Assembly: GCA_037576215.1 (NCBI GenBank)
Contig: JBANDB010000004.1
Coordinates: 4,650,001 to 4,714,000, forward strand
Origin: Armillaria gallica
Lineage: Eukaryota; Basidiomycota; Agaricomycetes; Agaricales; Physalacriaceae
Direction: 5' to 3'
Length of the DNA stretch: 64,000 nucleotides
Under the pieces are notes generated by a model. It made no database searches, was not told the DNA's origin, and saw only the letters and a list, made by a program, of their open reading frames with translations. Positions 34,741-47,104 of the stretch are shown here, piece after piece. Within the stretch, counting starts at the first letter, position 1. Each line of letters starts with the position of its first letter. The position numbers and the translations under genes are program-made.

Positions 34741-36915
34741 GAGTTTAGAGGACCCTCTTCCATAGCCACTGTTAGAGAGAGAGAGAGCCGTTTACGTAGC
34801 CGAAGTTCTCAAGACATGCGACCGCCTAAGTAATTTGGTTCCGCTTTCACATCAAATCATTGGACTCAGGGATATTATGATACTGCAAGCACAAATACCT
34901 TTCTAAGTGTTCTAATAAGTCATAGAAATACACCTACATCTAAAATGGCAGATAAGCGATATCAAGTGAAAGTTAGGCAAAAATGCAAGTGAAGGCGACA
35001 AATTCACTTGACCTGCCAAGTGAACTTAAGTGATTATTTTGCGCAATGAGTAAAATTGTTAACTGCCTATTATGATCGACCTTCCTTCTGTCTTATTGAC
35101 TACGACTATCATCATGACAGCCATCCTCTGTGCACGAACATGAGCAAGTTCAACCCCTGTGAAACCACCGACCACCTGGACATTGTTCATAATGCCCAGG
35201 TTTTACAACAAACTGCGCAAAGGGGGAAAAAAGGCCACTAACTATTACATGTTTCGAGCTTTTGAGACAAACAATGGTTGACAGATGAGCACTAGCTTTG
35301 ACCGTACTGACACTACATCAGGGAAAAGGCTGTGAGATCCTAAGGTGTTACAATGTTCAAAATACATTATAGTATACATAATCCATGGTAATAGATCATA
35401 ACGGAAACTTGGACATTAAAATATAGTTACAATTCCATCACAATACTGTCTTAATATAGCTCTAATACACTCCCAAGCATAGTATAACTCACTGACAATG
35501 CAATTATATTTGGCTACAATGCTGGAGATCCACTCATGGAAGAGATAGGAAAAATCAATGTATATTGCATGACTTGTAAATACATACACTCATAAACGAT
35601 ACATGCCAGAACAATATGATGAGGTTTTCTGTCCATTCCACTGGGTGTCGCACACTCCAAAAGGAGCAAAAAGAATAAAAAAAGAAAGACTTCGGAAGAC
35701 CATCAGACCAAAAAGTGGCTGTCCTGACATCAATTTTCATCAGCTTTTAAGTTCGAAAATGGCCAAGGGTGTGTAAATGGAGAGCTCTTTGAGCTTGCCA
35801 TTTCATATTTTTCAGCTCAGGTAAGCTTAATGTGCATTGAAACAGGTATATGAGTATGTTACAAGACTTTCCTACTGTACAATCATGAGAATAAATTGTA
35901 ATAGCATCCACACCCAAAGGATGGACCCAGTATGATAAACCATGGATTTGTTGTGGTGTAAACATCTTTTCTGACCATTTCTCCTGCATGCTTGCTGCAT
36001 GCAATCCTGTTCACAAGCTTCATTTCAAGCTTGTTGGCTTCAAATTTAAGTGAATGGATGTGCAGAGGAGGAGGAAAGTACATCTAAATATACTCACAGC
36101 ATTTAGCAGAATTTATATGTGAGGAGGACATGCAAGCATAAGAGTCATTGCAACGCATCATGGGCAGTCCATGCTAACTTGGAAATATTGGACTGATGGC
36201 AGATAACATAGGGGCATGGCAGATAACTTTTGGCAGGAAAAACACTTTTTCTCAAGTATTGTGCTATACAGGATGCATTGTTTTCCACAACTTTAGCAGC
36301 CCATTAATCATTGTATATTGCATCTACAGTTAAATTTTAGGGCCTAAAGGTAAAGAAATGTGTTGTGATTCTGCTGGAAAGCTCTAGAAAGAGTAATCTG
36401 GCACCGTGCCAAGAGTCACTAGGTAAGCGCAAGAGGCAAGGAACATTGTAGTACATTCTAGATACAAGTGTGAAGTAGTATAAATATGAGCTCTGTAGGA
36501 GCAGTAGAATATAAGTTCATTCTTATCTGGCTTGACCAGCCTGGAGTCTACCCTGTGCAACACCTAGGATTCCAGCAAAATGGTACCAGGAAAAATCAAC
36601 AAAAGCATGGAGTATTACTACCCTTTATGGGCATGGCAGATAACTGACTGTGGAAACCCAGCAAAACTGGCAGTAAACCTATGATGACAACCGAGAATTA
36701 AAAAATACTCTCCTTCCTGTACCTGAAGAAATGTTTCAGGTTGATATGAGCCATACACCAATGAACCCACCTTCAAATGCTCACTTTACAGTATTCATGA
36801 CTGAAGAAAGAAAACAATGAGTCTTTGGATAGGGCACAGGATTTCAGATAACATACATTGCAATGCTGAAGCTATAGCAATAAAAGCCTCATTAATGATT
36901 GCTGTACATACCTGT
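34741..36915. other. AT-rich non-coding stretch with a short GA microsatellite
   Basis: No credible open frame. A (GA)n run is present near 34,769-34,783. Phrases such as GGCATGGCAGATAAC recur near 36,215 and 36,630. This is probably old decayed repeat sequence flanking the gypsy copy A LTR. Confidence 0.4.
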
Positions 36916-37316
36916 TGTAAGACCTGAACTGCAATCAAGGGTAAATAGTTGGCTGTATTGCATTCATACAGTCACCGACCAGTCCTTTGATGATTGCCGA
37001 TCAAGACTAACTGAATAGCACTTAGCGAGAAGGAATGTGTTTCGGTATGAATAAACGTTAGCTCAAAGCTAGGGAATACACAGCTTTGAGTACACTACTT
37101 TTATACTAAAGTGAGGGTCTGTAATGAGTACTAAGATGAGGGTACCGTGTTAGAAAGTGAATAAGCCAAGTACACAATACCCGAGAATCTAACGCATCAG
37201 TGGAGTGTGCTGATGTGAAGATTTACAAAGGCTCCATGGAGTCGCAGATCTAAAGATAAGATAAGATAAAATAAGATGTGCAGCATCTTATCTAAAGAAA
37301 TGAATAAATCGTAACA
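36916..37316 (-). repeat. 3' LTR of gypsy copy A
   Basis: 401 bp with TG..CA ends (TGTAAGACCTG at left, AATCGTAACA at right, plus strand). It contains the conserved GCTCAAAGCT segment (37,061) and a TATAAAAG box on the minus strand (37,098-37,105). The left flank CCTGT does not match the flank of the right-hand LTR at 63,210. Confidence 0.88.
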
Positions 37317-37632
37317 TTACCCCCCTGTTAAGGCAGGTGTCTCAACTGCTAGTACGTTGAGCTCCCCCCTACTTCATCCTCATGCCGTCCCAGAGATCTT
37401 TGGTGAAAGTTTTTGGAGAATGCCATATGGGCTGCAGTTTATCCCAGCGGCCCTTTAAAAGTCGTCGGTAGGGATTGAGGATTTTCCGTATGGTGGTGAG
37501 GTGATTGGAAGGGTGGATTCTTCGCTGCAATCTATTAAGCATGCTTTTGGTAGGATAGAGAAGTCATTAGAAGTCGTGAATGAGGGCCCATTGTTATCTC
37601 CCATTATAGGGCTTGCGTCAACTTGTTGTTTG

Positions 37633-39070
37633 TTATGGGATTTCTGTTGCTTTGAACGGCGGTTTCGAATATGTCGAAGGGTCATCGTTGCCACCAAATT
37701 GGTCCCAGTCTAGCTGTTGGTTGTACCAAACTTTTCGTCCAGTGAATGGGTCCATATAGGATTGCCAATCTCCTGTCTCATGTTCAGTACGATTAACTTT
37801 TTCTGCGAGGTATTCGTCCACGAGTTCTTCGGCGTCCATATCGTCTTCTCATACCCAGCTATTGGACTCTGGTCTGTATCCTTTCCATTTGACGAAGTAG
37901 TCAGTGACCCAATGCCATGGTTTGCCCACTTTTTCCCTAACCTTGCATTCTCTACTGTCGAGGACTTTCTTGACTTTGTAGTGCTCTTCGCCATTGATAA
38001 GGTCTGGCAGCAGAGGAGGCGGCTGTTCTTGGTTCGGGAATGCGGGTGGAGTGTATGGCATGAGGAGTGCTTCGTTGAATACAGGATGAATTTGCCAGCC
38101 TGTCGGGAGTTTTAATTTATATGCTGATGCTCTGACTTTTGCGACGATGGGGAATGGACCTGTTCATTTGTCTGCAAGTTTCTTCTTGGGATGTGGGAGA
38201 TTGAGGTTGGTTGTGTTGAGCCACACCTTGTCTCCCACTTGGTATTCAACTGCAGGTCGTTTCTTTTTGTCGTATTGGGCTTTCATCTGGTTGGCGGCTT
38301 TCTTGAGCGCTTACTTTGCTTCAGCATGGATTTTCTGCATCTGTGAAACGAATGTGGTTGAGGCTGGTGTTCTGAAGGGTGCTCGGGGTTTTGCACCTGG
38401 GAGGAGGTCAGCATTATAGCTGTAGTTAATCTCAAAGGGACTTTTGCCCATAGCAGAATGGGTGCAGTTGTTGTGAGAGAAAGCCGCGAGGGAGAGCCAT
38501 TCGACCCAGTCATTCTGGTGATGATTGACGAAGATCCGGAGGTATTTTTCAACCTCCTGATTAACTCATTCAGTCTGGCCATCAGTCTGTGGGTGATAGG
38601 CGGTGGATATGTTTGCCTTAATTTGAAGCAAGTCATAAAGGTCTTTCATGAACTTGGATACGAACACGGTGCCCTGGTCAGAGATGACGACTTGGGGCAT
38701 TCCATGTTTGGCATATACTTCATCTCGTAGGATCTTGGCCCACCCTTCCGATGACATCTCTGTTGTACATGTGACAGGTATGATTTCCTTGGAGAATCGG
38801 TCGACAATCATCAAGATTGTGTCGAATCCATTGCACCTAGGTAAACCAGTGACCATATCAACAGAGATATGAGTCCATGGTCGGGAAGGAATGGTGTTAG
38901 GGTGAAGGGGCGCTGCTTTCGCTTGCGTGCTCGACTTGGTTCGTTGACACGTTTTGCAGGTGTGGACATAGTCCTCGATGTCCTTCTTCATCCTTGGCCA
39001 CCAATATTCTCGTAAGACGAGCTCCTTAGTCTTTTCAATGCCAGGGTGTCTTGCCGTGATGTGGTCGTGA
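37633..39070 (-). pseudogene. Integrase and C-terminal chromodomain of copy A
   Basis: The integrase zinc-binding end (YVHTCKTCQRTK) is followed by catalytic Asp in HISVDMVTGLP, Asp in VVISDQGTVF and Glu in DGQTE (D,D-35-E type). A TGA at 38,566-38,568 directly follows DGQTE, and another TGA at 38,164-38,166 follows ADK. The chromodomain (EEHYKVKKVLDSR, then YFVKWKGYRPESNSWV) is cut by a TGA at 37,849-37,851. Chromodomains on Ty3/gypsy integrases guide insertion to methylated histone H3, so a heterochromatin preference is inferred for the ancestor. This copy is inactive. Confidence 0.85.
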
Positions 39071-39412
39071 AATTGTGTGATGATTTCTCCTCATAACGCA
39101 TGGTCAGAAGGAACATAAATGCAGGAGTCGTAAAAGATCAGCCCGTCATCCATTTTCAGTCCTCGGTCGTGGTTAAGGGAAGTCGCGACATTCTTGTCCC
39201 ATCGGTGGTGGTCGAGCATGGCTTGCTTGATTTTGGAATGGGTTTCCTCAATTGTGGGCATGACTAGTGCCTGGAAGTGCTCGGGTTTGAGGGCGATAAC
39301 CTCATTGTTGTCCTCCTTTCCTTGCTTGTGGCCTGCTCGTCAGCTTAGTAGGTCAGCCTTCTTGTTTGCTGTTCCCAGTTTGTGGTGTAGTGAGAAATGG
39401 TATTCGGCAAGC

Positions 39413-40460
39413 TCAGTTATCCAGCATGCTTGACGTCGGTTGAGCTTTTGGGGCTTTCAGAAATATTGCAGATTTTGATGATCTGTCCATATCTCGAAGT
39501 CCTGAGCTGCACCCATTAGGTAGTGCCTCCACTTGTCCAGAGCCAGCATGATTGCCAGCAGTTCCTTGTCGTAAATTTTGTAATTTCATTCCATAACTGT
39601 GAGGGACTTGGATAGAAACATGACTGGGCACCATTTTTCATCCTGCTCTTGCGACAATACAGCGCCAATCGCCCCTTCGCTTGCGTCCGCCTCTATGCAG
39701 AACTTTCCTTCTTCTGTGGGTATTGCCAGCACCACTTCTTCAGCCAGTAGTTTCTTCAACTCTTCGAACACGTCCTGTTGCGCTTTTCCCCACTTCCATG
39801 CATTGTTTCCGGTTAGCTGGGTCATTGGCTTGACAACCTTGCTATACCCTTTAATGAAATGTCTGTAGAAGTTGGTAAAGCCTAAAAATGATTGAAGTTG
39901 TACTTTCTTGATTGGTACAGGCCACTCCATGATTCCTGCGATTTTGACTGGGTCCATCCAGATGCTCCCTTCACTGATGATGACTCCGAGGTACTCTGTT
40001 TCCAAGGTTTCGAACTCGCATTTCTCCGCTTTAAGAAATAGCTTGTTCTTTTGGAGGAGTCTTAGAACTTCGTGCATGATGTGGTGATGTTCCTCCTTGG
40101 TCTTGGACATGATTAGGATGTCATCAAGGTACACCGTGACATGGCCTGATGCAATGAGATCTTTGAAGATGTCATTCATCATCCACTGGAAGGTGGTGGG
40201 CGAATTGGTGAGCTCGAAGAACATAACTGTAGGTTCGAACAACCCTCGATTAGTTCTGAATGCCGCCATCCATTCGTCACCACTTTTGATGCATACGTTG
40301 TTGTATCCCCATCAAATGTCGAGCTTAGAAAAGTATTTGGCCCCCCATAACTTGTCCATCAGTTCCGAGATTAAAGGAAGCGGGTAACGGTTTTTAATCG
40401 TCATTTTGTTGAGCTTCCGATAATCTTGTACTGGTCACAGCTTGCCATCCTTTTTCTTGA
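39413..40460 (-). pseudogene. Reverse transcriptase and RNase H of copy A
   Basis: The RT region has the catalytic motif VYLDDILIMSK (codons near 40,120-40,131) and FTNFYRHFIKGYSKV. RNase H begins at KFCIEADASEGAIGAVLSQ and includes the WTDHQN-type region. In-frame TGAs lie at 40,435-40,437 (KL*PVQDYR), 40,312-40,314 (DI*WGYNN) and 39,457-39,459 (YF*KPQ). All three stand where copy B also has TGA and where an Arg CGA codon is expected. The enzyme would convert element RNA to DNA in the parent. Confidence 0.85.
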
Positions 40461-40503
40461 CAAAGAAGAAAGATGAAGCCATGGGTGACTTGGAGGGCTG
40501 TAT

Positions 40504-42555
40504 TCATCCACTTGAGAGGTTCTCATCCAAGAATTTGTTGAGTTCTGCTTGTTCGTTCCTGTTGAGAGGGTAGACCTTGCAATCTAGATTGGCGCTTGCA
40601 TTCGGAGTGAGTTCGATGGCGTGGTCCCACATCTTTGGCTCGGGGAGTTCATCGAAACTATCTTTGTCAAATAGATCGTTGAAATCCCAGCACCATTCTG
40701 GAACCATCTCTTTGAATGTCTTGGTTTCTTTATCTGCGTGCACCACGGCAGCCAAGTCATTAGCATGGTGAGCGTGTATGAGGATTGCCTGCATGAAGTC
40801 TATTGCAAGAATGGTATCCCCCTCTTCCAGTTCTTTGTCCCACTTGTCATCGGGATCTGCATCGGGTAGCACAAATGGGTTCTTGTGACATTCACATCGT
40901 GCAAACGTTAATCCTCCTGTCTTCCAATTGATGATCGGATTATGCTGAGCTAACCAATCGTGACCGAGGAAGATCACCTTATCACTGAGATCTGTTATGG
41001 CTAGATCTATTTGTTCAGAATGATCTCTGATCTTGAGTTCGATCTCAGCATATTTGGTAATTGATCCTCCCTGGTTTTTGGTTCTGTCAGCATTATAGAC
41101 CGGGATTGGTGCTGCTGTTGCTCGAGTCAGGATGTTGTACTGTTCGACGAACTTTTGGTTGATGGCACTGCTAGTGCACCCGCTGTCTACCAACGCAGCT
41201 GTGGAGATTTTGGCAATGGCTCCTGGTGTTCCGATTTCGACGGGGATAACCAGGTCCTTCCCCTTCCCACTTAGCGTGCTGATATATCGCTTCAGCTCTC
41301 GCAGCTCTTCAAGCCACCAAAGCGCGTTGATTCGCTTCATTCCCCTCATGGCCTCAATCATTGAGTTGACTACCTCTTCTGCGTGTGCCTTGTGAATCCA
41401 ATTCTTTAGGATTGCCTTCGCCTCCGACTCCGTACGCGCTTCTACTATTCCGCACAGAGTCCACTCAGCTCTGAATGGTTTGAGCCATTCATTATAAGTC
41501 TCGCCGCTTGTATAAGTGCATGCGAGTTGTGGGGCCTCTCTAACCTTCGCATCGACCCGTACAGGTTCAACTACCGTCAGTAAGGTCACTGCAGTTTCTA
41601 AAGTGGGTATTAATTTAGCATTCTTGTTCATCATGAAGCTCATAATGTCCTCGTCATCAGGTACTTCTTCAATAAAAGCTACCTGATGCCCCCTTTGCAC
41701 TGCCTGGGCACTAGCAGCTTCCTCCCTTGTGGCTTTCGAGTCGGTCGTGGAATGGGAGGTGCATTCTGCGAAGGTACCATCCCGTGAGGAGACAGTAGGT
41801 TGGGCTGACACCATCGAACAACGATTGCCTGCACTTCTCACTGTTGTGCGGCGGTTGCCTTCAACTGGTTCCTTCGAGCCTGGGTTACTAGCCAGGTCCC
41901 TCGTTGCATTCAGCATTCCCCCTTCGTCGAGTCGCCCTTTGTCACGACAGGCATTGGCAACTGGTCAGGGGCACTTACTCGACTCCGGTTCATCCTCGAT
42001 TGTTGTCTTCAGGACCGAGGGCAAATAGACCCTTGCCCTCTCATTGTCATCCTTAGCCGTTGCCAAAGCCCCTTGGTGTATAAGGGATTTAGACTTTGGT
42101 AGCCGTGCGGTATTCTCTTTTACCAGAGGAGGTTTCGCCAAAGCTATTCCCTCAAAACTCCCTGCGAGGCAGGGACTCCATAGAGCCGCTTCATCAAAGG
42201 GGGCGTGTCCCTTCGCAAGTGAAGGCACTTGTTTCCTTGCCCCATCCAGTTGGTCCTGTCTTGCGACACACGCCCCACTGTCCTTGGAATCACCTTGAGT
42301 TGTGGGGTCATGTATCCAAGGCACCGCTGTTAAGATGGGTGTCACTATGGTAGGCGACTTACCGTTCGCTTTTGCCTGTAATAGGTTACTCGTCAAATGT
42401 TGAGCCGGTAGTCGGACGACTGTGCCGCTCATTCCTGGGTCCTTGGTTTGATTCTTGCTTAGTTCCTGGTCTGATTGCGAAGTTGCGGGTATATTTGAAT
42501 GTGCGGTGGTTACTACAGATGATATATGAGTACATTTGTTAAGTGCGATAGGCAT
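40504..42555 (-). pseudogene. Gag-Pol linker and aspartic protease of copy A
   Basis: A Ser/Thr/Pro-rich linker (42,555-41,700) leads into a retropepsin-like domain. The catalytic D-S-G is in AALVDSGCTSSAINQKF, followed by VIFLGHDWLAQHNPIINWKT (the LG-x-DWL hallmark of Ty3/gypsy proteases). The frame 41,916-40,504 is open for about 470 codons and runs into the start of the RT domain. The upstream gag is lost at the KDZ junction at 42,555/42,556. Confidence 0.8.
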
Positions 42556-43140
42556 CACCCAATGCCCTAGGTCTTTTGCAAAATACCCTATTATACTTGG
42601 TTACGAAATCACAAAACAGTCTTTCTTAATAGGCCTCTATTTTTTTATTGCGATATAAGATATTGGCTGCGATATCCTATTATAGGGTGCAATATGGGTA
42701 GGGGGGCGGAATGGGGGCAGGAATAGGGGCAGGATGCCTCATTTTACCTGCCAAATCGGGTCAGGAGAGGGAAAAAGGCTGGTGGCATCTATTATTAGAT
42801 TGGTGAGATCATACCACTATTTTTAGGGTGCATCCGGCTATTTCCCAGATCCGGCTACTTGTAGAATGCGGACTGTGGGACCAGGTATCAGTCATCCACA
42901 TCCCTCGCCACTATTCTGCCCCTCCGCTCATTATCCCGCCCTCCCACCCTCTGTCCTGCCCCTTCCTCAAATTTCAGATTTTTTTTCTTTTCACCAATGA
43001 ATAGTATACACATAATACTACCTATGTGACATGTTTTCAATGGGATATACCCATTTTTTAGGCTGGATGCAGAAAAATTAAATTGGATGTACTTTTGTTG
43101 ATGTGGGAAAATATTTCCCAAAAAAGAAGGTGGTTGACTT
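42556..43140 (+). repeat. Left terminal inverted repeat of the KDZ element
   Basis: About 585 bp, matched with few differences by 54,424-55,009 in reverse. It holds no frame of interest and ends at GGTGGTTGACTT, after which similarity stops on both sides. Repeats of this length are long for a DNA transposon. Confidence 0.92.
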
Positions 43141-43403
43141 AGAAATTTTTGTCAATGCATGCTTGAAATACTGGCATCAAGGGGAGAGAATAGGCACTCA
43201 AGAACAATGATTTGCTAATAGTGTGATCATTGAGGAAGCTAGAACAAATTGGTATATTTTCTAGCACACATAAACATTATCAACATTGTACAGGTAGCGA
43301 ATAGGTCCGGATAAATAAAAAAAATGGCAGAAATGAAGGTGGCTGGGGAGATGGGATAGTGTAGATAGGGCCCATGCATGGCAATGTTGCGGACATAATA
43401 CAG

Positions 43404-45889
43404 TCACCTTGAGGAATTAGATGTGCGGTTTCTGTGACAAATGTTAAGAGTGAAGCATACGACTCTACAAGGATTGTCTATGAACCTTAGATTGCCTACC
43501 CGAACTCTCGATGCTACTGTGGTCCTTGCAGCTCTTCTGTTTGACTGCACCTGCTGATCGTGCTCCATCTCCCAGGTCTGCAGTCCTGATGATATGCTTG
43601 ATGACCCAGACAAAGTCCTTGACGGCCAGGTGCCAGTTCCACCAATCCTCTGATTGTTCACCTATAGCATGCACTGCCTCTCTCCACCATAGAAGTGATG
43701 CCAATAATAGCATGAACCCCATACCCCCATTGCATTTCTCCAGTCCCTCCCAGTTTAAGTCCTCCGGCTGAGCGAACGTGAACCCAGCGACAGCTTGTCC
43801 TGCCAGCTGTAACACCCCCCATCAAGCCCACCACTGCTTGTTGAACTCCTTCAAGTCCCCCAAGTCCCTTGGCTTTCCCCAACGGCGATGCTCCTTCATA
43901 AACGCATAAACGCATGCTGGTCGATCCTTTGCACCCAATGACCTCCCTTTCACCACAAAGCCTCGTCACCATTCAAAGACCAGAAAACTGTCCACGGCTC
44001 TGCTCCACAACAGATCCCACAGTGCGCCACAGCAAAACCCGTCAAAGGCACTGATGAGCTCTGGATACCACTTATCGTGGTTGGTGGCATCCCAAGCTGC
44101 CTCTACATCCTTAGGGTGAATCAGCATTGAGCTCTTCTCCTGCTCATTAGGAAGATCCACCCCTAGAGATGGCCCAGAGACCCCTGAATTGCCATCCCCG
44201 GTCTCATGCACTGCAAAATCATTCCTTGTTGGTGACAGTGAATTGGTGAGTTTGAATGGTGCATCATTGATTGAATGGCCCTTATCTTGAGGTGGTGACA
44301 GTGAGCCAGAATGTCTGAGCATCATATCGTCAATGGAACGGTCCTTATCTTGAGCTGGTGACAGTGAGTTAGAATGTCCGAATGTCGTATCGTCGATTGG
44401 CTAGCAGTCACCATGGTGAGGGAGCTGTTGTTGCGGTGTAGAGTGGGGTAGAAGGGGGGGATGGATTTTGGGAGCGTCAATGGTCTTGTCCTTGCTAGAG
44501 ATTATGGAGACCACAGATGGGGAAGGGGCTGGGACTGGGGGGCTATCGATGGAAGACTTGAGAGCTTCGCTGGGCGACGAGGGGAGGGGTGATCTGTCAC
44601 CAAGATCAGAAGCAGGGGCTGTCTTGACCAACTGCAAAGGGCATAAGGGGGCAATCGGAGCCAGTACAGCATCTTCTTCGCCGATTATCGTTCCTTTCAG
44701 CACTCTGGCATTCCTGTCTTCTTCACCTATGGGTTTTTGGAAGAGAGGGTCAGTAGGATAGCAAAATTGAAGATAATGAATACATACTAAAAGATTTCAA
44801 TCCAAAATGCAAAAAGCTCTTCTCCACCATAGCAAATCCTTTTTTGTCAAGTTCAGGCCAATCAAGGCCCATAGTCATGCCAGAGTGAACACTGAATAGG
44901 TCGTTAGTGAGTGAATAATGGTAGTAAGTCTGGGTCAAACCTTTGAACTTCAACAGCGCCTCCATTTTCTCCAATAGGACCCACCAACATGATACACACC
45001 TGCATCCAGAAACGCTCCCTCAGACTATTCGTGATCACCTGCACAAAGTTGCTTCCTTGCGTCAAAGCCCTGCAGAAATGTTATAGTAGATCAGTAGTAG
45101 CCATAGGTAACCACATACAGGTGATTATCCTCTGGAGATTTGTCTGTTGGACCCACTTGCAACTTCTTATACTTGGCCATGGCATCTTGATATTGAGCCT
45201 CAATTTTGTTTTGAATCATGGTCTTGACTGACTGAGATTCCCGGTCCCAGTGTTCTTTGATCGTGCGGTTCGTTAAGGTGAAGTGGGCCTTCTCCGATTG
45301 GTTGGTGCTCTGTGCAAAAGCAGCATCAACGACTGGCTTGATTTTGGAAGGGTTGAACATCTCGGAATATGCGTTGAGAAACCTGGCATGATGAGGCTTC
45401 TTTCCTTGCTGGATGGCGGCTTTGATAGCACAGGCAAAACTGCCGGATTGTCGAACACCCTTGAAGCGCCAGTTGAACCACGAGATAATGCTCTGTGATC
45501 ACATGTTAAGACATGAGCCAAGACATTAAGGCACATTGTGCATGCACCCTTCTAAGATTAGAAAACTCTTCCTGATCCACAGCTTGCTTTATGGCCAGCT
45601 CATCTACGGTCAACCCTTTTTCTTCTTCCTTACGTGCGGCATTCCAAGCGTTAACTTCCTTGTCGGTTGGCATGTCAGCATTGGGAACGATCAAGTCAGC
45701 GGTGGGTGCAATGCCATGATATTTGACATGATACATCTGGGTTATGAAGGTATAGAAAGTGCTGGACTTCTTTGCATCGGAATGTGCCCTCCAGTCGGCC
45801 TCTTGAGATTCAAAGAATGGTTTTCTGGATCCAATGGCCCAAGTCTGATTTCCATGCTTCTTCTTTTCACTAGAATCCACTTTAGACAT
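43404..45889 (-). CDS. Conserved agaricomycete protein of unknown function, KDZ cargo
   Basis: A multi-exon gene starting MSKVDSSEKKKHGNQTWAIG (45,889). Exon 2 (about 45,525-45,100) reads SIISWFNWRFKGVRQSGSFA, then KPHHARFLNAYSEMFN. Exon 3 (about 45,070-44,940) reads ALTQGSNFVQVITNSLRERF. It continues VHSGMTMGLDWPELDKKGFA, then has a Ser/Pro-rich linker (44,700-44,400) and a Trp-rich end (ISAFDGFCCGALWDLLWSRA; NGGMGFMLLLASLLWW). This order (basic helical N-terminus, LAGGP/SVHxG-like middle, Trp-rich C-terminus) is a lineage-expanded family in mushrooms with no known activity. An early basic/aromatic segment could bind DNA, but this is inference. The frame between 43,990 and 43,815 is interrupted, so the 3' part may be damaged. 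Confidence 0.6.
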
Positions 45890-46271
45890 TTTTCAACAAC
45901 AAGGAAAGGAAGAGAACTCGAAGCGCGAGATGAGTTAATAATAATAGGGAGAGAAAATGAGGGTTGGAGGAAAAAAAATCTAGTTTTACTTCCTGTCTGT
46001 CAGACTTCATCCTGGTGTCCAAAACATGCAAAAACATACACGCGTAGAATAGGAAGAAAAATCACCCAGTAAAACATAAAGGCATGTCTATGCCGACTGG
46101 TCCCTCAAAGTGTGACGGTCAGAATTGTCGGGCGCGATGATCGTAGCATAGACGACACAGTAAAGACAGATTTCTACCGATGAAATGGAAAGACACCATG
46201 TCAACACCAATCACAAAGTTAATCCGACCCGTCGCCACTGTCAAGAGCATCCTCCAGGCTACTGCTGATGT

Positions 46272-47104
46272 TCAGCTTACATTCCTCCCCACGAGTTCGA
46301 AGATTCGCCAGGCAAGTCTGTGCTTGTGCTCTATTTCATAGCTCATCAGTAAGGACCTTTTCAATGAGAAAGAATCAATGTACAGATCAGGGAAAACCGA
46401 CTTTTTACCACAAGAGATATTGATAACAACAAAATACTTGATCCAAGACTTCTTTGAGGGTTTGGATGGCGCCGAGGTAGAGGCAGATGGTTGCTGGCTC
46501 TTCTTTGGCGTACTGGATGAAGACGCAAAGTTTATAGTGGGGGAGTAGCCGTGGCGCGTTGATGGCGAAGACAGGGTCGACGCCTCCCATTGAACAGCAG
46601 GGCGTTGTGTGGTGGAAGACTTGGTACTTCCTCCAGGGGAATGAACAGGGGTGCCTGGATAGGAGCCGGGGGCCATAGATGACCCGCGAATGAACGAATG
46701 ACTGCAAGGAATGACAGGCAGCCTGGGGACGTTGCTAGGGTGACTATGGTTGCCCAGCTTGCACTCAGCCTGCCAGTAGACAAGGCAGTTGGACCAGGTG
46801 GAAAATGATTCTTGCTGAGCATCGCTGAACCCAAGAACTTGCTTTTGTGCGGACCTCCTGAAGTCAGTTAGTATCAGTAGCGAGCTTAATCTGGGGGAGA
46901 CACGCACCAGTCAGAATAGATGCCCAGAACAAAACCCCTCCTAACGACATAAAGCTTCTTGCCTCCGCTATGAATGAGGTTCTCATCTCCTCTCTCTGGG
47001 TAGAAGATGGGTACGCAAGGCGTGCAGGAGACAGACTCGGCGTCTAAGGGAAAATCCTCCAATGCATCCCACAATCGCTCTTTGTCCTCATCAAGCTTGT
47101 GCAT
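46272..47104 (-). CDS. Viroplasmin/RNase H1 N-terminal-like domain protein, KDZ cargo
   Basis: Exon 1 (47,104 to about 46,910) starts MHKLDEDKERLWDALEDF and ends LYVVRRGFVLGIYSDW. A 50-nt intron (gtgcgtgt to gacttcag) leads to AQKQVLGFSDAQQESFSTW, followed by an aromatic YW. YVV-x-G-x-GIY-x-W ... V-GFS-A-x-SF-TW-x-YW is the pattern of the small domain shared by caulimovirus viroplasmin and eukaryotic RNase H1 N-termini, which binds RNA/DNA hybrids or double-stranded RNA. No RNase H catalytic domain follows; the rest is a Ser/Pro/Thr-rich tail, and an alternative frame (DPVFAINAPRLLPHYKL) may be the true C-terminus after a second intron. A nucleic-acid-binding accessory role is inferred. Confidence 0.6.

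Larger units (their letters stand above)
36916..42555 (-). mobile_element. Ty3/gypsy chromovirus, copy A (truncated)
   Basis: A minus-strand element whose 3' LTR (36,916-37,316) is at the left edge and whose pol genes run from right to left. The internal region starts next to the purine tract AGGGGGGTAA (37,317-37,332). It carries aspartic protease, reverse transcriptase/RNase H, integrase and chromodomain. The 5' part (gag and 5' LTR) is missing because the sequence switches at 42,555 into the KDZ transposon. It aligns with copy B throughout. Several CGA codons are TGA, so it cannot make a full Pol. Confidence 0.9.
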
